A stretch of DNA of 64,000 bases from positions 124,001 through 188,000 of the forward strand of contig JADJSD010000001.1 of the NCBI GenBank assembly GCA_016711875.1, given 5' to 3'. Both the position numbers and the translations under genes were made by a program. Under the pieces are notes generated by a model, which saw only the letters and a program-made list of their open reading frames with translations, was not told the DNA's origin and ran no database searches. The DNA is from Betaproteobacteria bacterium (GTDB lineage Bacteria > Pseudomonadota > Gammaproteobacteria > Burkholderiales > Usitatibacteraceae). Positions 1 to 21,177 of the stretch are shown here, in pieces. The number at the start of each line of letters is the position of its first letter. Position 1 is the first letter of the stretch.

Positions 1-1501
1 TCCTCGCGGCGAAGTGCGGGTGCGCCGCCGAGATGCCCGTATCGAGCACCGCCCAGCCGATGCCCTTGCCGAGCGCGTCGTAGCCCAGGTGCGCCGGGCG
101 AACCTGCACCGCCTGCGCCGATTGGTGCAGCAGGGCCCGCTTCACCGCGTTGCGCCACACGCGTTCGATCTTCAGGTCGCCCGAGAAAGCGCGAAGCTGC
201 TCGATCTCGCGCCGCGTGAGGTCCGCGGAAAGAAAGCGCCGCATGTCCTGGAAGCGCGCCACCTCCGGCTTCGCGCCGGCCTCCTTCAGCAGCGCCTCGA
301 TGCGTCCCTTGACGGCCTGGCGGCGGTCTTCGACCGAGAGTTCACCGTCCTTCGAACCGTCGCCCGCCGTGAGCTGGATGAGCGTCGCGTGGCGGTCGGC
401 GCTCGTGCCGTCCTCGAGATCGCCCACGAGATCCTTCATGACGATGCTGCGGCCCACGACATTGCCGAACGCCGCGCCCGCCGCATCGCGCACGGCTTGC
501 CGCACCTCCGAAATGCGCAGGTAGCCGGTGCCCGAATGGGGATTCGATTTCCAGTCCGGGTTGATCTGGAGGCCGGTCACGTCCTCGACCCCGACGCCCG
601 CCGCGTTCTTCGCGAAATCGTTCGCGAGTTCCGCATCGAGCGCCACCGGGTCCAGCCGCTCCGCCACGTTGAGCCAGCGGTCCACGCACTCGGGCACGGC
701 GAGCTTGCCGCCTTTCTTCAGTTCGTCCTGCACCTCCTGCAGGCCCAGGGGCGATCCGATCGTCACGAAGAGCTTCACTTCGCAATCGGTCTTCTTCAGC
801 TTGCGCAGGACCTCGAAGGCCACCATCGATCCCTGGCTGTGGCCGATGACAATGGTCGGACCGCCCACGCCCGCCAGCCGCTCGGTCACGCTCGCCTCCA
901 TGCGCGCTCGCTCCGCCGGCACGTAGAGGAAGTCGCGCACGTCCTTGAGAAAGATTTTCGTGAGGAGCTTCGTCGTCCAGCGGCGCAGGCCCTCGGGTAG
1001 CGGCAGCGCCTTCGCGCCCGGTCCCGCCCCGCCTTTCGCGAGGTTCGTCGCCAACCGCTTCTCGAGGGCGTCGAGGGCCTTCTGCTGGTCGCGCGTGATC
1101 GGCGGGAGTTCCTCGGCATCGAGCCCCAGCGCGCGAAGCCCAGGGCCGTCGCCCTCGCCGAGCGTGTCGCCCCCGGCGCACGAGCCCGCCTCCGGCACCG
1201 GATAGCGCTCGCGATTCACCCAGTAGCTCATGCGCGTGCGATCGCCCAGGGGGCCGCCGAAGAGCGCCGTGTCCCACTGGCACTTGAGGATGGAGGCCTC
1301 GGGCTTGTTGCCGATGCCGTGCACGTAGACGATGGTGCCCACCTCCGGCGCGGCGCCGTCGGCGGAAAGGCGCTTCAGGAACGCGGCCTGCGTCTCGCGC
1401 AGCGCCTTCATCGTGCGCATCGCCGGCGTGATGCGCGTGACGGTGGCGGGGCGGGTCTTCGTCGCGCGCGGCGCGGATTTCGAGGGCTTGCGGCTGGCCA
1501 T
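1..1501 (-). CDS. alpha/beta-hydrolase fused to subtilisin-like (S8) protease, truncated at window edge
   Basis: Five hundred codons are open from an ATG at 1501 to the left edge with no stop, so the C-terminus lies outside the window. GGGAG sits 5 bases before the ATG. The first ~50 residues are basic. Residues 57-62 (TIVYVHG) and the nucleophile elbow GHSQG at 220-224 (Ser222) mark an alpha/beta-hydrolase of lipase or esterase type. About 260 residues later the sequence ends in GIGWAVLDTGI, where Asp487 matches the catalytic Asp of peptidase family S8; the S8 His and Ser would lie beyond base 1. A hydrolase and a subtilase in one chain is unusual. No signal peptide is visible. It is the last gene of the minus-strand signalling cluster, 123 bases after its neighbour, so it may have its own promoter. 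Substrates are unknown. Confidence 0.8.
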   Translation of the reverse strand, partial: MASRKPSKSAPRATKTRPATVTRITPAMRTMKALRETQAAFLKRLSADGAAPEVGTIVYVHGIGNKPEASILKCQWDTALFGGPLGDRTRMSYWVNRERYPVPEAGSCAGGDTLGEGDGPGLRALGLDAEELPPITRDQQKALDALEKRLATNLAKGGAGPGAKALPLPEGLRRWTTKLLTKIFLKDVRDFLYVPAERARMEASVTERLAGVGGPTIVIGHSQGSMVAFEVLRKLKKTDCEVKLFVTIGSPLGLQEVQDELKKGGKLAVPECVDRWLNVAERLDPVALDAELANDFAKNAAGVGVEDVTGLQINPDWKSNPHSGTGYLRISEVRQAVRDAAGAAFGNVVGRSIVMKDLVGDLEDGTSADRHATLIQLTAGDGSKDGELSVEDRRQAVKGRIEALLKEAGAKPEVARFQDMRRFLSADLTRREIEQLRAFSGDLKIERVWRNAVKRALLHQSAQAVQVRPAHLGYDALGKGIGWAVLDTGISAAHPHFAAR

Positions 1502-1624
1502 GGGGGCTCCCGTGAGTCCTGGACGAAAGGTGTCGAGCGCCAAAGCTACTCCCGAAAGCAGCCGGCCGGGAACCCCGCGGTACGGAACAAGCCGGCAAGG
1601 CCCGACGGAAAATTCGGCAGCAGG

Positions 1625-2071
1625 CTATTTCGGCGCCGGCACGTGCTCCCGCACGAACGCCCCGATGCGCTGGATTTCCGCCGGCCGGAGTTCCTCCAGG
1701 TCCAGGAGCCAGTCATCCCCTGTCCTGAGCCGCATCACCAGGTGCTGGCGCTCTTCCACCGTGCCGTCGTCCACCACGACCTTCCTGGACTCGACCTTCG
1801 CGGTTTCCACGTGCCGCCAGGAGACGAAGTCGATCTCGCGGTACCAGTTCGTCTCGCGGATGCCGTCGGGCAGGAACTGGATGCGGGCGCCCTGGTGCCA
1901 CGCGACGGTGACCACGCACGCGATGACGAGGGGAACCATCACCCACCGCAGCCGCAACCCGAAATCACGGCAGGCGACCCAGGCCACGAGCGCGAGCACG
2001 GCGAAGATCCAGGGCAGGTGCATCCACGGCACGCCGAGCGTGATGAGATAGCCGCCGTCGGTGAACGACAT
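1625..2071 (-). CDS. small two-helix membrane protein, function unknown
   Basis: The 148-residue protein has two hydrophobic helices (about residues 17-36 and 43-60) and then a ~85-residue charged, probably cytoplasmic domain beginning near FLPDGIRETNWYREIDF. I do not recognise a family, although the layout resembles small PH-like membrane proteins. It starts 11 bases after the receiver-cyclase gene stops and so is probably co-transcribed with the kinase, Hpt and cyclase genes. That suggests an accessory role near the membrane, but nothing in the sequence proves it. Confidence 0.75.
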   Translation of the reverse strand: MSFTDGGYLITLGVPWMHLPWIFAVLALVAWVACRDFGLRLRWVMVPLVIACVVTVAWHQGARIQFLPDGIRETNWYREIDFVSWRHVETAKVESRKVVVDDGTVEERQHLVMRLRTGDDWLLDLEELRPAEIQRIGAFVREHVPAPK

Positions 2072-2082
2072 GCCTTCAGCCG

Positions 2083-3126
2083 TCAGTTCGCCTTGGCCGC
2101 GAACACCTCGACCGGCCCCGCCTTGCCGCGGATCTCCACGGGCCCAAGCGCCGTCACCGCCGCCTTCTCGCCCAGCGCCGCGCGCGTGGCGCCATCCATG
2201 AGGATCGTCTCGCCGGCCACCTTCGTGTGGGCCTCGAGCCGCGCGGCGAGGTTCACGGTGTCGCCCACGCAGGTGTACGTCGCGCGATCCTGCGTGCCCG
2301 TGTAGCCGGCGATCATGTCGCCCGTGGCGATGCCGATGCCGATGCGGATCTCGGGCTTGCCCTGCGAAAGCCGCTCGACGCCCAGGAGCTGCACCATCTC
2401 GATCATCTCGCGCGCGGCGTTCACGGCGGCCGTGGCGGAGTCGGCCAGCGGCAGCGGCGCGCCGAAGATCGCCATGAGGCCGTCGCCCACCATCTGGTTC
2501 ACGACGCCGCCCTGCCCGCTGATGGCGTCGAACATGAGCGTGTAGTAGGTGTTGAGGAGCTCGATCGTCTCCTCCGGCGGCTGCGATTCCGCGAGCGAGG
2601 TGAAGCCGCGGATGTCCGAAAACATCACCGTGGCGTGCACGCGCTTGCCCCCCAGCGCGAAGCCGGAGGCGTCGAGATCCGCGGCGACGGCGGTCGTCGC
2701 GAAGCGGCGCACCATGTCCTTCTGCTGGTCACGCAGGCGCTTCTTCTCGAGGCTCGCGTTCAGGCGCGCCTTGAGCAGGACGGGGTTCACGGGCTTGGGC
2801 AGGTAGTCCTCCGCACCCAGCTCGATGCAGCGCACGATGTGGTCGATGCCCTCCAAGGACGAGGTGACAATGACCGGCAGGTCGCGAAGCTTCGGGTCCG
2901 CGGCCAGTTGCTCGAGCACCTCGAAGCCGGTCATCTCCGGCATCTCCATGTCGAGGAGCACCAGGTCGAAGCCGCCCTTCTGGAGCATCTCGAGCGCCAC
3001 GCGGCCGTTCTCGGCCATCGCCACGGTGTGCCCCTGCAGCTCGAGGCTGCGCGAGAGGAGGAGACGGTTTACCCGGTTGTCGTCGGCCACCAGCAAGCGC
3101 GCGGGCTGCGCACGGACTTCACGCAC
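2083..3126 (-). CDS. response regulator with class III adenylate/guanylate cyclase output
   Basis: The 347-residue protein has an N-terminal receiver domain: acidic pair DD at 15-16, phosphoacceptor Asp59 in LLDMEMPEM, and the conserved Lys in LPKP. A helical linker (~125-160) leads to a class III nucleotidyl cyclase domain with both metal-binding Asp regions (MFSDIRGFTSL and VGDGLMAIFG) and the transition-state Asn/Arg in VNLAARLE, so catalysis looks intact. Whether it makes cAMP or cGMP cannot be settled by eye. The GTG start overlaps the Hpt gene by 8 bases, implying translational coupling. By position it is the likely terminal acceptor of the phosphorelay from the large kinase through Hpt, converting phosphorylation into a cyclic nucleotide signal. 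Confidence 0.92.
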   Translation of the reverse strand: MREVRAQPARLLVADDNRVNRLLLSRSLELQGHTVAMAENGRVALEMLQKGGFDLVLLDMEMPEMTGFEVLEQLAADPKLRDLPVIVTSSLEGIDHIVRCIELGAEDYLPKPVNPVLLKARLNASLEKKRLRDQQKDMVRRFATTAVAADLDASGFALGGKRVHATVMFSDIRGFTSLAESQPPEETIELLNTYYTLMFDAISGQGGVVNQMVGDGLMAIFGAPLPLADSATAAVNAAREMIEMVQLLGVERLSQGKPEIRIGIGIATGDMIAGYTGTQDRATYTCVGDTVNLAARLEAHTKVAGETILMDGATRAALGEKAAVTALGPVEIRGKAGPVEVFAAKAN

Positions 3127-3463
3127 GGACGAGGCCTTTCAGCGCGTCGGATGCGCGTTCGACTTCGGCGGTGATCGCGGCGACCGGGTCTCCCCCACGG
3201 GCCTTCACGCCGTCGAGCCCGGTGAGTTCCAGGTCCTTGGCCATCGCCGCAAGCGACATCGCGCCGAAGGTGAGTCCGTTGGACTTGAGCGAATGGGCGG
3301 CGCGCTTGAACTTGTCCGCCTCGCCGGCCGCGTACGCCGAGGAGAGGTCCTTCAGCATGCCGGGTGCTTCTTCAAGGAAAGCGCTGACCAGCTCGCCCAC
3401 GAAGTCCGCTCCCGCGGTCTCCTGCAGGGCCTTGAAGGTGGCTGCGTCGATGAGGTCTGCCAT
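3119..3463 (-). CDS. histidine phosphotransfer (Hpt) protein
   Basis: This 114-residue single-domain protein has the Hpt signature AHSLKSN, with phosphorylatable His57 and a downstream LELTGLDG helix typical of the four-helix bundle. The upstream kinase ends in two receiver domains and has no Hpt of its own, so this protein supplies the missing step. It starts 1 base after the kinase stop, and its 3' end overlaps the receiver-cyclase gene by 8 bases. The order kinase-REC-REC / Hpt / REC-cyclase is a complete multistep phosphorelay in transcription order. Confidence 0.92.
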   Translation of the reverse strand: MADLIDAATFKALQETAGADFVGELVSAFLEEAPGMLKDLSSAYAAGEADKFKRAAHSLKSNGLTFGAMSLAAMAKDLELTGLDGVKARGGDPVAAITAEVERASDALKGLVRA

Positions 3464-3464
3464 G

Positions 3465-12590
<9,126 letters not shown>

Positions 12591-12945
12591 GCGCCGGAAT
12601 CGCCTTCTTCTTGGTCTTGTCACCGAGTGTCGCCGGGCCCCTGGAGCCCGGTCGGGAGCCCGCCGGGAGCCCCGTCGCGATCTTGGCGGGAATGGCCGGG
12701 AAGCGCAAACCGGCCGGCATTCACGCCCCCCGGGCACCTTTCACCCCCCGTTTTCTGCAATTCGTCCCGCCGGGCTGGAACCACCGGCCCGCCCCCCCTA
12801 CCCTCGCGATACCTCAATCCGAACCGGGCAGAACCGCCCCCCCGGGAACAATGTAACGGGGCGTTACCGCACGCAGCCCCCGCAGCCCCTAAAATAGGCG
12901 CCCTTTCGGGCCACAAGCCCCCTCCCCACCTCCGGAAGCCAAACC
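12591..12945. other. divergent intergenic region between the giant kinase and the RND operon
   Basis: These 355 bases hold no convincing gene. The kinase is transcribed to the left and the RND membrane-fusion gene to the right, so both promoters should lie here. The right part contains the inverted repeat at 12853-12867 and, 22 bases further on, a TAAAAT (12890-12895) that could be a -10 element for the efflux operon. The middle is C-rich (runs of C around 12728-12840). The regulatory reading is inference. Confidence 0.6.
12853..12867. promoter_or_regulatory. operator-like inverted repeat GTAACG-N3-CGTTAC upstream of the RND operon
   Basis: Two perfect 6-base arms are separated by GGG. The site lies 79 bases before the membrane-fusion gene start and 22 bases before a TAAAAT. 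Its core, TAACG-N3-CGTTA, recurs at 25127-25139 in another intergenic region. Binding by a dimeric repressor of TetR or MarR type is a guess; no regulator gene lies next to it. Confidence 0.45.
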
Positions 12946-14088
12946 ATGACGTTCCGACCCCTGATCGCCCTTTCCGTCCTCGTTTTCGCGGCCGCCTGTG
13001 CCAAGGGCCCCGACAAGGCCGCCACCGCCGCCGCGCCCAAGCCGCTGCTGGTCGCCGCCGAGGACGTGCACACGGTGAAGAACGCCTCCATCGCGTCGGG
13101 GCCGGCCGTGATCGGCACGGTGCAGCCCGAGCGCCGGGCGGACCTTCGCGCCGAGGTCTCGGCCATCGTGATGCAGGTGGTCCGGGAAAACGGCGACGTC
13201 GTTCGCCGCGGCGACCTGCTGGTGCGACTGGACGACACCTCGATCCGCGACGCCCTCGCCTCGGCCGAAGCCGCCGCGCGCTCGGCCGAGCAGTCCTCGG
13301 AGCAGGCCCGGCGGCAGTACGAGCGCATGAAGACGCTGCGGGCCTCCGGCATGGCCTCGGCGCAGGCCCTGGACGATGCCGAAGGCCGGCGCAACACCGC
13401 CACCTCCGACGTCGAGGCCGCCAAGACGCGCGTCGTCGCCGCCCGGCAGCAGCTCGCCCGCACCGAGGTGCGCGCCCCCTTCGACGGCATCGTGAGCGAC
13501 CGCAAGGTCTCCGCCGGCGACACGGCCCAGATCGGCAAGGAACTGCTCAAGGTGATCGACCCCGCCACCATGCGCTTCGAAGGCATGGTCTCGGCCGACC
13601 AGATCGGCGCCGTCAAGGCCGGCCAGCCCGTCGCTTTCCGCGTCAACGGCTACGGCGACCAGGAATTCGCCGGCAAGGTGCGCCGCGTGAACCCCTCGGC
13701 CAACCCGACGACGCGCCAGGTCGAGGTGCTCGTGGACTTCGCCACCCAGAAGGCGCCCCGCCTCGCCGGCCTGTATGCCGAGGGCCGCGTGGAGACCGAG
13801 TCGGCCGCGAGCCTCACCATCCCCGCCACGGCGCTCGTGCGCGAGGGCGACAAGGCATCGGCGTGGGTCGTGAAGGACGGCAAGCTCACCAAGGTGACGC
13901 TCGCGCTCGGCGAGCGCGACCCGCGCACCGGCGACTGGGCCGTGAAGGAAGGCGTCGCGGAAGGCACGCAGGTGATCCGCCACCCCAACGCCACGCTCAA
14001 GGACGGCATGGTGGTGCAGGCCTCGCCGTCGAAGTCGAGCGAGACGAAGACCGCGAACGCCAAGACCGCCGAAGCGCCGAAGAACTAG
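12946..14088 (+). CDS. RND efflux periplasmic adaptor (membrane fusion protein)
   Basis: The 380-residue protein has a hydrophobic N-terminus ending in a plausible lipobox (FAAAC, Cys18), so it may be a lipoprotein anchored to the inner membrane. Barrel-sandwich halves flank an alpha-helical hairpin rich in Ala/Glu/Arg (about 85-160), followed by RTEVRAPFDGIVSDRKV, the classic lipoyl-half signature of HlyD/AcrA proteins, then beta-barrel and membrane-proximal segments. It bridges the RND pump at 14098 and an outer-membrane channel. The pump gene begins 9 bases after its stop. No TolC-type gene is present here, so the pair must use a channel encoded elsewhere. Drug or metal substrate cannot be told from sequence alone. 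Confidence 0.95.
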   Translation: MTFRPLIALSVLVFAAACAKGPDKAATAAAPKPLLVAAEDVHTVKNASIASGPAVIGTVQPERRADLRAEVSAIVMQVVRENGDVVRRGDLLVRLDDTSIRDALASAEAAARSAEQSSEQARRQYERMKTLRASGMASAQALDDAEGRRNTATSDVEAAKTRVVAARQQLARTEVRAPFDGIVSDRKVSAGDTAQIGKELLKVIDPATMRFEGMVSADQIGAVKAGQPVAFRVNGYGDQEFAGKVRRVNPSANPTTRQVEVLVDFATQKAPRLAGLYAEGRVETESAASLTIPATALVREGDKASAWVVKDGKLTKVTLALGERDPRTGDWAVKEGVAEGTQVIRHPNATLKDGMVVQASPSKSSETKTANAKTAEAPKN

Positions 14089-14097
14089 GGGCCGGCC

Positions 14098-17324
<3,227 letters not shown>

Positions 17325-17328
<4 letters not shown>

Positions 17329-18523
17329 GCCCCGAACCGCCCGAAGAATCGCTTCGAAGCCTCGCGACCACGCTCGCGCTGCTGTGGCTCTTCGGTGCGA
17401 GCCTGCGGCTCACCGTCCTCGCGGTGCCCCCGCTCATCCCGGGAATCCACGAGAGCCTCTCCCTCACGCAGGCCGCGGTGGGGGCGCTCACCACCCTCCC
17501 GGTCCTCACCTTCTCGCTCATGGCGCTGCCCGGCGCGGTGCTCATCGCCCGCTTCGGCGCGGCGCGCGTGCTGGCCCTGGGCCTCGCCCTCGCGGCCTTC
17601 GCCTCGGCCGCGCGCGGCCTGGCCCCCGGACGGCCACGCTCTTCGCCGCCACCTTCCTCATGGGCATGGGCATCGCGTTCATGCAGCCCGCGCTGCCGAC
17701 GATCGTGCGCACGCGCCTTCCCACGCGCATCGCCCTCGGTACGACGGTGTATTCCAACGGGCTCCTCGTCGGGGAAGCCCTTCCCGCCTCGCTCACGCTG
17801 CCGTTCGTCCTTCCCGCGCTCGACGGCAGCTGGCGCGCGAGCCTCGTGGCGTGGTCGGTGCCGGTCGCGCTCGTCTTCCTTGCCGCATTGCCGGCCGCGC
17901 TCGCGCGCCGCGCCCCGGCCCATGCGCGCGAGCCCGTGCGCTGGTGGCCGGACTGGCGCTCGCCGCAGGTGTGGGCGCTCGGCATCGTCTCGGGCGCCAC
18001 CTCCGCGCTCTACTACTGCCTGAACGCCTTCCTGCCGGACTTCCTGCGGCATACGGGGCGCGGTGATCTCATCGGCGCCGCCCTGTCGGCGCTCAACTGG
18101 GCGCAGATTCCCGCCTCGCTCCTGCTGCTCGCGTTCTCCTCGCGGCTCGTGGGGCGCCCGCGGCCGATCGTCGTGATGGGCAGCATCGCGCTCGCCGCCC
18201 TGGCCGCGCTCGTGGCGATGCCGGGCGCCTGGGTCGTCCTCTGGTCGGGCGTGATCGGCTTCGTCACCGCCTTCGTGCTCATCCTCACGCTCGCCCTGCC
18301 CGCGATGCTCGCCGCGCCCTCGGACGTGCACCGCGTCTCGGCGGCGATGTTCGCGATCGGCTACCTGTGCGCGCTCGTCGTGCCGGTGCTGGGCGGCGCG
18401 CTCTGGGACCTCACGGGCATCGCGGCGAGCGCCTTCCTGCCCGCCGCCGCCATGGCCGTGGGCATGGTGGTGGCCCCGTCGTGGCTCTCGGCGCAGCGCA
18501 CGGGCGCGTCGCGGCCGGCCTGA
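17325..18523 (+). CDS. MFS transporter of CynX/NimT type, with apparent -1 base frameshift
   Basis: The reading frame starts at TTG 17325 (GGAG 4 bases upstream) and overlaps the RND gene stop. It runs RLTVLAVPPLIPGIH then continues to about 17630, where the protein-like frame moves: upstream frame ends ...ARGLAPG and downstream frame resumes TATLFAATFLMGMG, as expected for continuous TM3-TM4. One base appears to be missing in or just after the CCCCC run at 17623-17627. With it restored the product is ~399 residues with 12 helices, like CynX-family permeases for cyanate, nitroimidazole or similar small compounds. The downstream half remains open to 18523. It may be a sequencing error or a real inactivation; four other genes here show the same kind of break. 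Confidence 0.8.
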
Positions 18524-18566
18524 CCGGAATGCTAGAGTGGGCGCCTTCCCGCCGACGGAACGCGCC

Positions 18567-19517
18567 ATGATCCGCCCCCTCGTTTTCGCCGCCCTGCTCG
18601 CCGCCCTTCCCGTCCACGCCTTCGACCTGCAGGGACACCGCGGCGCCCGCGGCCTGCTGCCGGAGAACACCCTGCCGTCCTTCAGGAAGGCGCTCGAGAT
18701 CGGCGTCGACACGATCGAGTGCGACATGGCGGTCACGAAGGACGACGTGGTGGTGATCCACCACGACCTCTGGCTCAACCCGGACACCACGCGCGGCCCC
18801 GACGGCAAGTGGCTCGAGGCGCGCGGACCGGCCATCAGGGACCTCACCTTCGCCGAACTGCAGCGCTACGACGTCGGCCGCATCAAGCCGGGCACCAAGT
18901 ACGCGGCCGACTTTCCTAACCAGCAGCCGGTGGACGGCACCCGCATTCCCCGGCTCTCGGATCTCTTCGACCTGGTGAAGGCCTCCGGGAACACGAAGGT
19001 GGGCTTCGACTGCGAGACCAAGATCTCGCCCCTGGAGCCCGACGCGACGCTCGCACCCGAGGCCTTCGCGAAGCGCGTGATCGCGGAGATCCGCAAGCAC
19101 GGCATGGCCACGCGCACGATGGTGCAGTCCTTCGACTGGCGCACGCTGCAGGTCATCCAGAAGGAGGCACCGGAGATCCGCACGATGTACCTGTCGTCTC
19201 CCCGGACGATCGCCCGCGTGGATGCGACCACGCCCTCGCCCTGGCTTGCCGGCTTCTGGCCCGACTGGCACGGCTCGGTGCCCAAGGCCGTGAAGGCTGC
19301 GGGCGGGAAGATCTGGGCGCCCAACCAGACCTACCTCACGCCGGAGCTGCTCGCCGAGGCGCGTTCGCTCGGAATCATCGTGATCCCGTGGACGGTCAAC
19401 GACACGGCCATGATGGACAAGCTGCTGGGCATGGGCGTGGACGGCATCATCTCGGACCGCCCGGACATCGTGAAGGAACGCCTGAAGGCGCGGGCGACGC
19501 CCAAGGCCGGAGGCTGA
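18567..19517 (+). CDS. secreted glycerophosphodiester phosphodiesterase
   Basis: The ATG at 18567 gives a 316-residue protein with a Sec signal peptide (residues 1-18, cut after VHA). The mature chain opens with LQGHRGARGLLPENT, the GDPD signature with catalytic His and Arg, then TIECDMAVTKDDVVVIHHD (metal-binding Glu/Asp and second His). The C-terminal WTVNDTAMMD and VDGIISDRPD motifs close the TIM barrel. It should hydrolyse glycerophosphodiesters in the periplasm to glycerol-3-phosphate and an alcohol. A longer frame from 18537 is rejected because it would bury the signal peptide. The cyclase-FHA gene starts 3 bases after its stop. Confidence 0.93.
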   Translation: MIRPLVFAALLAALPVHAFDLQGHRGARGLLPENTLPSFRKALEIGVDTIECDMAVTKDDVVVIHHDLWLNPDTTRGPDGKWLEARGPAIRDLTFAELQRYDVGRIKPGTKYAADFPNQQPVDGTRIPRLSDLFDLVKASGNTKVGFDCETKISPLEPDATLAPEAFAKRVIAEIRKHGMATRTMVQSFDWRTLQVIQKEAPEIRTMYLSSPRTIARVDATTPSPWLAGFWPDWHGSVPKAVKAAGGKIWAPNQTYLTPELLAEARSLGIIVIPWTVNDTAMMDKLLGMGVDGIISDRPDIVKERLKARATPKAGG

Positions 19518-19520
19518 ACC

Positions 19521-20405
19521 ATGGAGAAACCCGTCCAGGGCGCCGTGCTCTTTGCCGACGTGAGCGGCAGCACCAAGCTCTACGACACGGTCGGCGACAA
19601 GCTCGCGTTCGCGGCCGTGCAGTCGTGCGTGAACGCCTTCATCCAGGTCACCGAATCGAACGGCGGGCGCGTCATCAAGACGATCGGCGACGAGGTCATG
19701 GCGATCTTTCCCAGCGGCAACGTCGCCGCGGCTGCCGCCATCGAGATGCAGCACGCGGTCGAGCGCCTCGAGCCCACCGGCGGCCAGCGCCTGGGCGCGC
19801 GCATCGGCTTCCATTTCGGCCCCGCGATCGAACGCGACGGCGATGTCTTCGGCGACATGGTGAACCTCGCCGCGCGCCTGTCGGACGTGGCGATCCGCGG
19901 CCAGGTCATCACCTCGCGCGCCACGGTGGAGGGGCTCAACCCGGTGCTGCGCGGCTCGTGCCGGCCGCTGCACGCCATCGACCTGAAGGGCAAGGGCGAG
20001 GTCGACATCTGCGAGGTGCTCTGGCAGGAATCGGAGCAGACGGTGACGGTGCTCGCGCCCACCGCGAGACCCGACGCCGGCCGCGCGACGAAGCTCGTCC
20101 TGAAGTACGGCGACCGGGAGATCGTGCTCGATGCCGGCAAGCCGACCCTCGCCTTCGGTCGCGACAAGGCGCAGGAACTCGTGGTGGACGACTCGAACGC
20201 CTCCCGCGCGCACGGGAAGATCGAGCTGCGCGCCGGGAAGTTCTTCGTGGCGGACCACAGCGTGAACGGCACGTACATCACCGTCGAGGGCAATGCGGAG
20301 TTCGTGCTGCGCCGGGAGGACTTCGCGCTGCTCGGCCGCGGATGGATCGCCTTCGGGCAATCGCGCGAGAAAGCGACCGCGACCCTCGCCTACGAGGTGA
20401 TCTAG
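19521..20405 (+). CDS. class III nucleotidyl cyclase fused to FHA domain
   Basis: The 294-residue protein has an N-terminal cyclase domain (~5-175): first metal site LFADVSGSTKL, second IGDEVMAIFP, and VNLAARLSD with the transition-state Asn/Arg. A C-terminal FHA domain (~195-290) shows the core GRDKAQELVV...SRAHGKIEL...SVNGTY pattern that binds phosphothreonine. There is no signal peptide, so it is cytosolic. The architecture suggests a cyclase recruited to or regulated by a Ser/Thr-kinase-phosphorylated partner; two such kinases are encoded at 22643 and 39740. That link is inference. Confidence 0.9.
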   Translation: MEKPVQGAVLFADVSGSTKLYDTVGDKLAFAAVQSCVNAFIQVTESNGGRVIKTIGDEVMAIFPSGNVAAAAAIEMQHAVERLEPTGGQRLGARIGFHFGPAIERDGDVFGDMVNLAARLSDVAIRGQVITSRATVEGLNPVLRGSCRPLHAIDLKGKGEVDICEVLWQESEQTVTVLAPTARPDAGRATKLVLKYGDREIVLDAGKPTLAFGRDKAQELVVDDSNASRAHGKIELRAGKFFVADHSVNGTYITVEGNAEFVLRREDFALLGRGWIAFGQSREKATATLAYEVI

Positions 20406-20433
20406 CCGCGCCCCGATCGCCGCCCGCCCGGCT

Positions 20434-21177
20434 TCATTCGGGCACGCGCGAGCCGTCCCACGCGAACACGCCGCCGCTGTCCCCGGGGCGCAGGGCGTCG
20501 ATGACTTGCAGCAGGCAGCCGGCGGATTGCGACGGGGTGAACAGCTTTCCGGGCGCCACCTGCCCGCGGAACGGCTCCGACAGGCGCGTGGCGACCGTGC
20601 CCGGGTGCAATCCGACGCAGAAGGCTTCCGGCGCGCGCCGCGACAACTCGATGGCGAGCGTCCTGAGCAGCATGTTGAGCGCGGCCTTCGAGGCGCGGTA
20701 GGCATGCCACCCGCCCAGCCGGTTGTCGCCGATGCTGCCGACGCGCGCCGAGACCGCGGCGAACACGGACCGGCCTTCGCGCGGCAGGAGCGGCAGGAAG
20801 TGCTTGGCCACCAGCGCGGGGCCGATGGCGTTGATGGCGAAGGACCTCGCCAGGGCCTCGCCCTCGAGGGCGCCCCATTGCTTCTCCGGCCGGAGGTGTT
20901 CGTCGTGCAGCAGGCCGGTGGCGACGAGGACGAGCCGTACCTCGCCCAGCTCCCGCGCCCGGGCGGCGGCCTCGGCGATCGAGCGCTCGTCGGTGAGTTC
21001 GATCGGGCCGGCCGCGCCGTGCGGGACCTGCGGGGCGAGGGGCGTGCGCGAGAGCGCCAGCACGCGACCGTAGCGGGCATCGCGTTCGAGCAGCGCGAGG
21101 AGGGCCGACCCGATGCCGCCCGAGGCCCCGATGACGACGGCCACCGCCGCGCCGGGGTCACCGCCAGTCGCCGTCAC
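20434..21177 (-). CDS. short-chain dehydrogenase/reductase, CsgA-like
   Basis: The 247-residue protein has the Rossmann glycine motif GASGGIGSAL near the N-terminus, NAIGPAL in place of the NNAG region, and the catalytic YRASK (Tyr/Lys). The GTG start overlaps the stop of the upstream epimerase gene (GTGA), so the two are translationally coupled. Sequence features such as FCVGLHPGTVATRLSEPF are typical of the C-factor/CsgA-like group of SDRs. Substrate is unknown. No better start exists upstream within the overlap. Confidence 0.88.
   Translation of the reverse strand: MTATGGDPGAAVAVVIGASGGIGSALLALLERDARYGRVLALSRTPLAPQVPHGAAGPIELTDERSIAEAAARARELGEVRLVLVATGLLHDEHLRPEKQWGALEGEALARSFAINAIGPALVAKHFLPLLPREGRSVFAAVSARVGSIGDNRLGGWHAYRASKAALNMLLRTLAIELSRRAPEAFCVGLHPGTVATRLSEPFRGQVAPGKLFTPSQSAGCLLQVIDALRPGDSGGVFAWDGSRVPE

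Noticed and set aside
342..1598. 418-codon minus-strand frame overlapping the hydrolase-protease gene
   Set aside because: It is Arg/Gly-rich noise; the overlapping frame from 1501 has hydrolase and protease motifs and a ribosome-binding site.
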